Of a stretch of 30,879 nucleotides of DNA, positions 15,175-21,630 are shown one piece after another. The notes under the pieces are model-generated. The model was not told the origin of the DNA. It made no database searches and was given only the letters and a program-made list of their open reading frames with translations. Location: NCBI GenBank assembly GCA_020024615.1, contig JAHHTP010000021.1:1-30879 (forward strand). The letters are read 5' to 3'. Both the position numbers and the translations under genes were made by a program. This stretch comes from Oscillospiraceae bacterium (lineage in GTDB: Bacteria > Bacillota > Clostridia > Oscillospirales > Ruminococcaceae). How positions within the stretch are numbered: the first letter of the stretch is position 1; each line of letters starts with the position of its first letter.

Positions 15175-16071
15175 TCACAACGATATTCTCTGACCATCAT
15201 CGCAGACCACTGTCTGCTCAAACATTTTCTTCACCGAATCCTCGTACGCATGCGGGTCGGTAAATGCCGGGCTGTAATGGGTCAGCCAAAGCTGTTTGAC
15301 CTCTGCTTTTGCAGCCAGTTCTGCCGCCTGCGGAAACAGCATATGCCCTTTGGCACTCATGCGATCAATATTTTCCAGATCGCCATACATTCCCTCGTTA
15401 ATCAGCAGATCAGCACCCTTTGCAAAATTCACCATCTCATCAAAATATACCGTGTCGGTCATATAGCAGATCACTGTCGGATGTCGCTTACCCTTTGTAA
15501 CATCGGCTGTGGTATAGGTTTTATCACCATCCGTGATCGTTTCGCCACGGTGCAGTCTTTCCCAGTATTTCTGTGGAATCCCATTTTTACGCGCCTTTTG
15601 CGGGTCAAAGACCGGCAGACGGTTTAAGGTCATGCGATACCCCAAACACGGCATGGAATGCTTTAAAGCGAGCGTTTCAATGGTAAAATCAGACCAGGCA
15701 AAAAATCTCTGATCTTCATCCAGCTCGATTACCTGAATTGCAAAAGGAAGCATCGGGCAGGTGCAGCACAGATAGCTGATGACACACATCAACCCTTTCG
15801 GACCGTAAATGGTCAAAGGCGAGGTTTTACCCAGATTTGACAATGTTAGAAGCAGTCCCGGAAGACCTAAAACATGGTCACCGTGCGTATGGGTAATCAT
15901 GATGACTTCCAGACGGCATAGTTTCACATCCAATTTGCGCAGTGCAATCTGTGTTCCCTCTCCGCAGTCAATCAGAGCCGCATGTCCCTTATACTCCATC
16001 CAAAGGCAGGTTAGTGCCCGCTGCGGCAAAGGCATCATGCCGCCGGTTCCAACCAGACAGACATCTACCAT
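15175..16071 (-). CDS. rnz: ribonuclease Z
   Basis: An endonuclease that trims tRNA precursors at their 3' end. A metallo-beta-lactamase fold of 298 residues. It has the zinc motif HTHGDH (His61, His63, Asp65, His66), the N-terminal LIDCGEGTQIALRK, the later metal ligands in YMTDTVYF and LLINEGMYG, and the C-terminal LWLTHYSP. GGGAGG lies at 16081-16086 before the ATG. It is the first gene of the rnz - methyltransferase - queT operon. The tRNA genes in the window encode their CCA end, which normally makes RNase Z processing less central for them. Confidence 0.93.
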   Translation of the reverse strand: MVDVCLVGTGGMMPLPQRALTCLWMEYKGHAALIDCGEGTQIALRKLDVKLCRLEVIMITHTHGDHVLGLPGLLLTLSNLGKTSPLTIYGPKGLMCVISYLCCTCPMLPFAIQVIELDEDQRFFAWSDFTIETLALKHSMPCLGYRMTLNRLPVFDPQKARKNGIPQKYWERLHRGETITDGDKTYTTADVTKGKRHPTVICYMTDTVYFDEMVNFAKGADLLINEGMYGDLENIDRMSAKGHMLFPQAAELAAKAEVKQLWLTHYSPAFTDPHAYEDSVKKMFEQTVVCDDGQRISL

Positions 16072-16127
16072 ATATTTTATCCTCCCAATTATTATCGCTC
16101 AATGCGGTTGAATATCTTTTTTCTTTC

Positions 16128-16156
16128 ATTATACCGTAAAACTCAAATTATAACAA
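16128..16156 (-). promoter_or_regulatory. sigma-A promoter of the rnz operon
   Basis: On the minus strand TTGTTA (16151-16156), a 17-bp spacer and a perfect TATAAT (16128-16133), 57 bases before rnz. Confidence 0.8.
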
Positions 16157-16165
16157 GGCTTTTTT

Positions 16166-16200
16166 CAAAAACAAAACCGGCAATCCTATTGGATCACCGG
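16166..16200 (-). terminator. terminator of the second tRNA-Pro
   Basis: On the minus strand CCGGTGATCC-AATA-GGATTGCCGG (two G-U pairs) is followed by TTTTGTTTTT. It starts 6 bases after the tRNA CCA end. Its sequence is unrelated to the terminators after the first tRNA copy. Confidence 0.85.
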
Positions 16201-16206
16201 CTTTCC

Positions 16207-16283
16207 TGGTCGAGGTGACAAGACTTGAACTTGCGGCCTCTGCGTCCCGAACGCAGCGCTCTACCAAACTGAGCCACACCTCG
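16207..16283 (-). tRNA. tRNA-Pro (CGG), complete
   Basis: A complete 77-base tRNA gene on the minus strand. The 7-bp acceptor stem is CGAGGTG / CACCTCG, the D arm contains GGCTCAG...TTTGGTAGAGC, and the anticodon loop TTCGGGA reads CCG (Pro). The T arm and an encoded CCA (16207-16209) follow. Its last 54 bases are identical to positions 1-54 on the other strand. Confidence 0.97.
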
Positions 16284-16318
16284 TTTTCATTTGTGGAGTC
16301 TTCCTGGTCACGAGTTAT

Positions 16319-16347
16319 ATTTTACCATAAATGAATTTTAAATGCAA
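16319..16347 (-). promoter_or_regulatory. sigma-A promoter of tRNA-Pro
   Basis: On the minus strand TTGCAT (16342-16347), a 17-bp spacer and TAAAAT (16319-16324), 35 bases before the tRNA 5' end. Confidence 0.75.
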
Positions 16348-16425
16348 CCCCTAAAATATATATTTTGCACTTTCTATCATCATAACAGAAAATTCGATAA
16401 AATTATAGCTTTTTTATTATTTAAA

Positions 16426-16458
16426 ACTAAAACTCCCGATATATCCTACCGGGAGCCA
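16426..16458 (-). terminator. terminator of the chrA pair
   Basis: On the minus strand CTCCCG-GTAGGATATAT-CGGGAG is followed by TTTTAGTTTTAAA. The 6-bp GC-rich stem lies 11 bases after the second chrA stop. Confidence 0.7.
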
Positions 16459-16468
16459 TATAATCTGT

Positions 16469-17047
16469 TTACTTGAGCAATGTCGGGAAAATCATATAGA
16501 TAATACCGCCTACGACGCCGCATCCTAGCATCATGTAAATGGGATTTAATTTCCATTTTCGCAGAACAAAGACCGCTACCGCAAAAATGGCGATGGAAAC
16601 AAAATTGATGGAAGATGGCGCAAAGGATACTGCTCTCCCACCCCAAACAGCTGCGATGAAGATGGAAATGCCTGCCGAAGCAATCAGGGCTACAACAACC
16701 GGTCTTAATCCGGACAATACGCCATTGATGACCGCCAGCCCCTGATATTTATAATACAGAAACGCTAAAGTCAGCACAATGACGCAAGAGGGCAAAATAC
16801 ACCCCAGAGTTGCAACCAGCGCCCCCGGAATGCCTGCCACCTGAATGCCTACAAAAGTAGCGGAATTGACCGCAATCGGTCCTGGAGTCATCTCTGCAAT
16901 GGTAATGATATCGGTAAATTCGGTCATGGTAATCCACTTGTTAAGTTCGACCACCTGTTCCTGAATCAGCGGCATTGCAGCATATCCTCCACCAATCGAG
17001 AAAAGACCAATTTGAATAAAACTCCAAAACAATTTCAGATAAATCAT
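16469..17047 (-). CDS. chrA: chromate transporter family protein, second half-length subunit
   Basis: A 192-residue membrane protein of the ChrA family (about six helices). It has the family motif FSIGGGYAAMPLIQ at residues 14-27 and AEMTPGPIAVNSATFVG near residue 48. Half-length ChrA proteins are usually encoded in pairs and form one transporter with antiparallel halves. Founding members export chromate, but the natural substrate in gut Firmicutes is unknown. I chose the ATG at 17047 because AGGAGG lies at 17055-17060 and the protein then starts at the first helix; a TTG at 17122 would add 25 polar residues inside the neighbouring gene. It overlaps the first subunit by ATGA. Confidence 0.88.
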   Translation of the reverse strand: MIYLKLFWSFIQIGLFSIGGGYAAMPLIQEQVVELNKWITMTEFTDIITIAEMTPGPIAVNSATFVGIQVAGIPGALVATLGCILPSCVIVLTLAFLYYKYQGLAVINGVLSGLRPVVVALIASAGISIFIAAVWGGRAVSFAPSSINFVSIAIFAVAVFVLRKWKLNPIYMMLGCGVVGGIIYMIFPTLLK

Positions 17048-17643
17048 TTCTTTTCCTCCTGTACTGCCTCTTTCGGATGTTTTTTCTGCCACAATACCCG
17101 AATCACGCCGATCACAGCGCAAACCAAAATAATATACATGACATTGATTTTGAGAATAAAGTTTGCAACAAACGCCAAAAACAGCAGCAGGATAGAAACC
17201 CAGTCTTTGGATTTTAATACATGCCCGCCCATATTGATGACAACATCACAGATAACCGCTGCAATGCCCGCCTGCATGCCTTTCAAGACCGCATTTACCA
17301 CCATATTAGAGCGAAATGCCTGGTAGAAAAACGAAATTACCGAAATGATAATCAGCGGTGGCAGCACAGTCCCAAGAATACTGATAAATGCGCCTAAAAT
17401 GCCAGCCGAACGGTATCCTACCAAAATTGCCGCGTTTACCGCCACGGCACCTGGAGAAGATTGCGCGATTGCTGCGAGGTTGAGCATTTCTTCTTCCTCC
17501 AGCCAATGCAGCTCATCCACGAATTTTTTCTTCATCAGTGGGATGATGACAAACCCTCCGCCGAATGTAAACGCACTCAACGAAAAAGTAGAAGTAAAAA
17601 GCTTGAGGTATTGCTTTGCCGTCATGTTTTTTTTGTCTGCCAT
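17044..17643 (-). CDS. chrA: chromate transporter family protein, first half-length subunit
   Basis: A 199-residue ChrA-family membrane protein. It has SAFTFGGGFVIIPLMKKKFVDE near residues 23-44, and AQSSPGAVAVNAAILVGYR, the counterpart of the PGP motif in its partner. The C-terminus is lysine/glutamate-rich (cytoplasmic). Its Lys-rich start (MADKKNMTAKQYLKLF) and an AAGGAT ribosome binding site support the ATG at 17643. It overlaps the second subunit by 4 bases, so both are probably made in equal amounts. No ChrB-type or other chromate regulator is adjacent. Confidence 0.88.
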   Translation of the reverse strand: MADKKNMTAKQYLKLFTSTFSLSAFTFGGGFVIIPLMKKKFVDELHWLEEEEMLNLAAIAQSSPGAVAVNAAILVGYRSAGILGAFISILGTVLPPLIIISVISFFYQAFRSNMVVNAVLKGMQAGIAAVICDVVINMGGHVLKSKDWVSILLLFLAFVANFILKINVMYIILVCAVIGVIRVLWQKKHPKEAVQEEKK

Positions 17644-17677
17644 ATCAAATAATCCTTTCTATATATAATCCACCATT

Positions 17678-17706
17678 ATTATACACTTTTTATTTCCATT
17701 TGTAAA
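17678..17706 (-). promoter_or_regulatory. sigma-A promoter of the chrA pair
   Basis: On the minus strand TTTACA (17701-17706), a 17-bp spacer and a perfect TATAAT (17678-17683). Confidence 0.78.
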
Positions 17707-17759
17707 CAGGAAATGACCATTCTATGCACAGATTATCACAGCCAATTTTTTGGGGCTTT

Positions 17760-17788
17760 CACCCTTTTATCCCCAGTCACATATCCTA
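17760..17788 (+). promoter_or_regulatory. possible sigma-K (late mother-cell) promoter of the vWA gene
   Basis: CACC (17760-17763), a 16-bp spacer and CATATCCTA (17780-17788) match the sigma-K pattern mACm - 16/17 - CATAnnnTA at every fixed position. No good sigma-A promoter is visible between the chrA promoter and the vWA start. The pattern is short, so chance is possible. Confidence 0.45.
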
Positions 17789-17834
17789 AAGTAACCCCCT
17801 GTATCAGCGGGAGGTTTAGAAAGGATGATACGAT

Positions 17835-19202
17835 ATGGGTATTACCGCTTCCAATAAAACCATCAGCACCAACGAGATTAACTGTGGCGAGAATTTTGAC
17901 ATCACACTGTCATTAACCGCAGAACCAGAAATCATTTCCAATCCAACCGATATTGTTCTGATTCTTGACCGTTCCGGCAGTTTGAGCGGCGATCCGTTTA
18001 CCTATATGAAAAATGGTGCCAAAAAATTTATCGACATCATTGATCAGGCAACAGACTCCCAGGCGGATGGACAGATCGGCTTTGGCAGCCGCATCGGCAT
18101 TGTCAGTTTTGCAGACGATGCCGTTGAGAACACCCAGCTCATTACTTCGGTGGACGACTTGAAAAACGCTGTTGATTCCTTGAACAATGGCGGACGCACC
18201 AATCACTATGACGCATTTACCAAAGCAGTGGATCTATTCGACCAAAATTCCAACAACGCAAAGGTTATGGTGATGTTTACCGATGGCAAAACGACTGTTG
18301 GTCCCAGCCCGTCCCCTATTACAGACAGCGCAAAAGCCAACGGAGCCATTATTTACTGCATCGGATTAGAAAGTACTGGCGGACTGGATCAGGATGCACT
18401 GGAAGATTGGGCAAGCAAACCGTCCTCTACTTATGTTTCCATCGCCCCAGACGATACCCAACTGGAGGAGCTGTTTGAAGATCTTGCCAAAAACATTGCC
18501 AAACCAGGTGCCACCCAAATTGTCATAAACGAAACTGTTATGCCGGACTTCCAGATTACCGCAATCAAAAGCACAACCAAAGGTTCGGCTACCCTCTTAA
18601 ATAACCATGCATTAAAATGGGAGCTTGACGAACTCGGCGCACTTGCAACCGAAAACGCACAACTGGTGTTTACTGTACAGCATATCGGTTCGCAATCTGG
18701 TATGCAGCCGGTCAATGAAACCATTCTATATAATGATGAGGAACAACATACCGTTTCCTTCCCATCGCCTGAAATCATGGTAAACTGCGATATTATCGTT
18801 CAGCCGGAACCATGTCCAACGCCAGTCGATGTCACAATTGACCGCTGTGTAGACGCCCTGCAATTTGATGCAGGCGACCTGATGTTAGATGGACTTGGGC
18901 GTATTTTACAGCTGGATGTCACTTTAAAAAATGTCTGCCCACACCGGCGCGTCGCTTTGGCGGTTATCCTGACCGAAGTGGACTACCACCATGTAGAATA
19001 TCAGCGTGGCATGAAAATCTTTACCATTCCTGCACATTCGTACAGAAGCTGTAAGGATATTCTCATTCGCTGCATCAATTTTGTTCTTCCAGAAGACCTG
19101 GATCCATCCGGAAATACCAACTCCATCTGCAACCGACGGAAATTCAAAGCAAAATTTATCGCACATTATATCGACAACGATTTCGAATGCTGTGATATTT
19201 AA
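17835..19202 (+). CDS. von Willebrand factor A domain protein with Cys-rich C-terminal domain
   Basis: A 455-residue protein without signal peptide or transmembrane helix. The vWA domain (about residues 38-225) has a complete metal-binding MIDAS: DRSGS (Asp45, Ser47, Ser49), Thr122 in GGRTNHYDAF and Asp150 in MFTDGK. A beta-rich module follows (about 226-290, TQIVINETVMPDFQI). The C-terminal part (about 293-455) holds nine cysteines, including the final ECCDI, and I do not recognise it. The start at 17835 follows an AGAAAGGATG ribosome binding site. It is a single gene with its own terminator. A sigma-K-like promoter and the abundant cysteines would suit a spore-coat or mother-cell protein, but this is inference; a cytosolic protein-assembly role is also possible. 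Confidence 0.85.
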   Translation: MGITASNKTISTNEINCGENFDITLSLTAEPEIISNPTDIVLILDRSGSLSGDPFTYMKNGAKKFIDIIDQATDSQADGQIGFGSRIGIVSFADDAVENTQLITSVDDLKNAVDSLNNGGRTNHYDAFTKAVDLFDQNSNNAKVMVMFTDGKTTVGPSPSPITDSAKANGAIIYCIGLESTGGLDQDALEDWASKPSSTYVSIAPDDTQLEELFEDLAKNIAKPGATQIVINETVMPDFQITAIKSTTKGSATLLNNHALKWELDELGALATENAQLVFTVQHIGSQSGMQPVNETILYNDEEQHTVSFPSPEIMVNCDIIVQPEPCPTPVDVTIDRCVDALQFDAGDLMLDGLGRILQLDVTLKNVCPHRRVALAVILTEVDYHHVEYQRGMKIFTIPAHSYRSCKDILIRCINFVLPEDLDPSGNTNSICNRRKFKAKFIAHYIDNDFECCDI

Positions 19203-19237
19203 GCAGATCACTCTGTGCTCCCCATAACATAAAGTTA

Positions 19238-19276
19238 GCACCTCCTCAAACTTTACGAGGGGGTGCGTTTTTTGAT
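19238..19276 (+). terminator. terminator of the vWA gene
   Basis: GCACCTCCTC, a short loop and GAGGGGGTGC (with one G-U pair) are followed by GTTTTTTG. Confidence 0.85.
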
Positions 19277-19352
19277 ATTTTAGCAAAACCGTGCCAATTA
19301 TGCACATCAAAATACGCCCAAAAATACCCAGGGCGTAAAACTTTTTTGCATA

Positions 19353-20702
19353 TTACTCTGTGATATAATTTTCGAGCCTCATTTGTGCCTGCTTTTTAAG
19401 TTCTTTTATCGAAATTGCGCCGAGCATATAATCATCCAGTAAATCAACCAGACTGCGTGACCAGTATGTAGGCAGACAGCCTTTTCCCTGATTCTCGTAC
19501 ATTTTGCGTGCAACATCCTTAAAATCAGCTGTTACATATGCCCGAACAGTTAGGACATTCAGCCCATTCTCGAAATATTCCTTGTCCATGCCAAAATAAC
19601 TAAACAGATACTGCATCATTGAAGCGCGGTCATATTTGGAAGAATCAATATACATCGCAAGGTATTGTATTGCATTGCGCTTATTCACAGCCTTTTGTGG
19701 AATCATGAGATACAGACTGCTGCTGACCGCCATACGGCCATCCTGTTGCCACAATGGGACACTGACCGAATGATCAATTAAACTGCCGCAGCTTGCCAAT
19801 ACAGCACCATCATACCATCCACCCATGCGGCCGAACAAAAAGTTTCCATATACTTCCGACAGTGGTTGGGAATCAAGCTTTCCCAAAACTGGCTCGCTGA
19901 TATCACAACGAAGGCTTTTCAGCAGCTGTAATATTTCCAAAACCTCAGGCTGATCAAAATCTGCTGTATGCGCATCATAATTCAGAATCTCAACACCAAG
20001 AATATCAAAAATATTCTGATAGAGAAATTCCCATGCCTGCCTGGAAAATACCGACGGTGCATTTGGATTTGTGCCATGTTCCTGCTCCCATGCGGCACAT
20101 TTGCGCAGGAAAACCAAAATATTATCGTTGGTATCCAGTTCAAAATCCCACTTTGCAAGCAGGTTTTCCATCGAATAGAGTACAAACGGCTGGGAAAAAA
20201 CGGGAACTGCATACAGTTTTCCATCCTTTTCCCAAGGCGTAAACCGGGAAATATCCACCTCTGGCGCATATTTTGCAAACAATGGTTTCAAATCTGCAAA
20301 TTTTCCTGCTTCCATCATCATCTGATAATCCGGTGGTGTCCCTGTATCAAACCAGCGGTAATAATTATCCATAAATATAATATCCTTAGGCACACCCTTA
20401 ATCAGATCACTGGTCAGCTGGTCGTAATAGTTCTGTAAATACATCATCTCATCGAAATCCAAAGAATCCCCAAACTGCATATGGGCTTTATAAGAACACA
20501 ACGAGCTACAATCCGATACGGTGACATTCGGATACTGTTTTTGATAAGAAGCTTTGATATGTTGATAATAAGTGTCCCCTGTATCCAGCGTATCAATCTT
20601 CAATCCATCGGTCTGCTGCAAGCCGAATTCACATCCGGTCAAACCTGTTAACAACATCGCAAATACCAGCAGGCAGGATAATATTCGATATTTCCTTGTC
20701 AT
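19353..20702 (-). CDS. extracellular solute-binding lipoprotein (ABC sugar-binding type)
   Basis: A 449-residue predicted lipoprotein. The signal peptide MTRKYRILSCLLVFAMLL ends in the lipobox LTGC, so Cys24 would be lipidated. The mature part has the family-1 solute-binding layout, with TYYQHIKASYQKQYPNVTV near the start, a middle region rich in Trp/Tyr, and GRMGGWYDGAVLASCG near residue 290. I chose the ATG at 20702 with GGGGGA before it; an ATG at 20717 would put that site inside the gene. There are no permease or ATPase genes in the window. It is divergent from a two-component system, so it may be a sensing partner for the kinase rather than, or as well as, a transporter part. Confidence 0.82.
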   Translation of the reverse strand: MTRKYRILSCLLVFAMLLTGLTGCEFGLQQTDGLKIDTLDTGDTYYQHIKASYQKQYPNVTVSDCSSLCSYKAHMQFGDSLDFDEMMYLQNYYDQLTSDLIKGVPKDIIFMDNYYRWFDTGTPPDYQMMMEAGKFADLKPLFAKYAPEVDISRFTPWEKDGKLYAVPVFSQPFVLYSMENLLAKWDFELDTNDNILVFLRKCAAWEQEHGTNPNAPSVFSRQAWEFLYQNIFDILGVEILNYDAHTADFDQPEVLEILQLLKSLRCDISEPVLGKLDSQPLSEVYGNFLFGRMGGWYDGAVLASCGSLIDHSVSVPLWQQDGRMAVSSSLYLMIPQKAVNKRNAIQYLAMYIDSSKYDRASMMQYLFSYFGMDKEYFENGLNVLTVRAYVTADFKDVARKMYENQGKGCLPTYWSRSLVDLLDDYMLGAISIKELKKQAQMRLENYITE

Positions 20703-20758
20703 GACCAATTCCCCCATGATAAAAATTTCAGATAGCTGTGTATTTACCTTATAAATTT

Positions 20759-20787
20759 ATTATATTCGATGCCCCCTAGCATTTCAA
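20759..20787 (-). promoter_or_regulatory. sigma-A promoter of the binding-protein gene
   Basis: On the minus strand TTGAAA (20782-20787), a 17-bp spacer and a perfect TATAAT (20759-20764). The first CTTAAG pair begins 15 bases upstream of its -35 box. Confidence 0.8.
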
Positions 20788-20801
20788 GTGATTTTTGAAA
20801 T

Positions 20802-20857
20802 CTTAAGATTTTCTTAAGGAATCCATATCATCCAGTAAATCTTAAGAGATTCTTAAG
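20802..20857 (+). promoter_or_regulatory. array of four CTTAAG boxes, probable response-regulator operator
   Basis: CTTAAG occurs at 20802-20807, 20813-20818, 20841-20846 and 20852-20857. Each pair has a start-to-start distance of exactly 11 bp, one helical turn, as expected for OmpR-type dimers bound head to tail. The second pair occupies the -35 region of a TATACT box at 20864-20869, typical of activated promoters. The array lies between the divergent binding-protein and response-regulator genes, so both could be controlled. Confidence 0.68.
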
Positions 20858-20869
20858 ATTTGTTATACT
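20841..20869 (+). promoter_or_regulatory. promoter of the two-component genes, operator in place of -35
   Basis: TATACT at 20864-20869 with CTTAAG at 20841-20846 exactly 17 bp upstream, where a -35 box would be. A second TATACT at 20892-20897 lacks a good -35 box and is the alternative. The ribosome binding site AAAGGGGG is at 20904-20911. Confidence 0.55.
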
Positions 20870-20918
20870 GGTGTGAACCGTTTTTTTATGATATACTATA
20901 AAGAAAGGGGGAATATGT

Positions 20919-21629
20919 ATGCAAAAGATCATGATTTGTGATGATGATAAGGATATTGTGTCCGCAATTGATATTTACCTGACCCAAGCCGGCTATCAAA
21001 CCGTTTTATGCTACCATGCTGCTATGGCTCGGGAAGTCTTACAAAATCAACCCGACATTGACCTGATTTTGCTGGATGTGATGATGCCTGGACTGGATGG
21101 TATTCACTTTACCACTGAAATCCGCACCTATTCCAATATCCCGATTATTCTGCTGACCGCCAAAAGTGAGGATGAGGATAAGGTGCTGGGACTCACCGTC
21201 GGTGCAGATGACTATATTACCAAACCGTTTGTGCCGATGGAACTACTTGCACGCATCCGCTCCCAGTTAAGACGCTATCACACCTTAGGTGGTGTGCAAA
21301 AAGAGGAACATTTTCTCACCATCGGCGGCATCCAAATGGATACCTTAAACAAAACGGTGACGGTGGACGATACACCGGTTAGCCTTACCAAAACCGAATA
21401 CCTCATTCTTGAAACCCTGATGCGCGCACCAGGAAGAACCTTTTCTCCTGAGCAATTATATCAGCAGCTGCATGGCGACAAGCCGTATGCGGTGGGCAAT
21501 ACCATTGCCGTACATATCCGACATCTGCGGGAAAAGATCGAGATCAATCCGAATAACCCGCGTTATCTGACCATTGTCTGGGGGCAGGGCTACCGCATTT
21601 CGGATAATCTGCAAAGAAAAGAGGGATAG
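20919..21629 (+). CDS. OmpR/PhoB-family response regulator
   Basis: A 236-residue DNA-binding regulator. The receiver domain (1-120) has the acidic pocket DDD at residues 8-10, phospho-acceptor Asp53 in LILLDVMMPG, and the conserved Lys102 in DDYITKPF. The C-terminal winged-helix domain (about 135-232) has LTKTEYLILETLMRAPGRTF and the recognition-helix region YAVGNTIAVHIRHLREKIE. A strong ribosome binding site precedes the ATG. The histidine kinase gene begins one base after the stop, so the two are translated together. Probable autoregulation through the CTTAAG array. Confidence 0.95.
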   Translation: MQKIMICDDDKDIVSAIDIYLTQAGYQTVLCYHAAMAREVLQNQPDIDLILLDVMMPGLDGIHFTTEIRTYSNIPIILLTAKSEDEDKVLGLTVGADDYITKPFVPMELLARIRSQLRRYHTLGGVQKEEHFLTIGGIQMDTLNKTVTVDDTPVSLTKTEYLILETLMRAPGRTFSPEQLYQQLHGDKPYAVGNTIAVHIRHLREKIEINPNNPRYLTIVWGQGYRISDNLQRKEG

Positions 21630-21630
21630 T

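Noticed and set aside
14504..15193. Plus-strand open frame of 229 codons
   Set aside because: It is antisense to the methyltransferase, which has a recognisable fold and operon spacing. The plus frame resembles no family.
1..16283. A genomic island bounded by tRNA repeats
   Set aside because: The repeats are inverted rather than direct, there is no integrase, and the genes between them are core housekeeping and sporulation genes.
16469..17643. A single chrA gene broken by a frameshift
   Set aside because: Each half has its own ribosome binding site and start and a full set of half-length family motifs. The ATGA overlap is typical of natural two-gene ChrA pairs.
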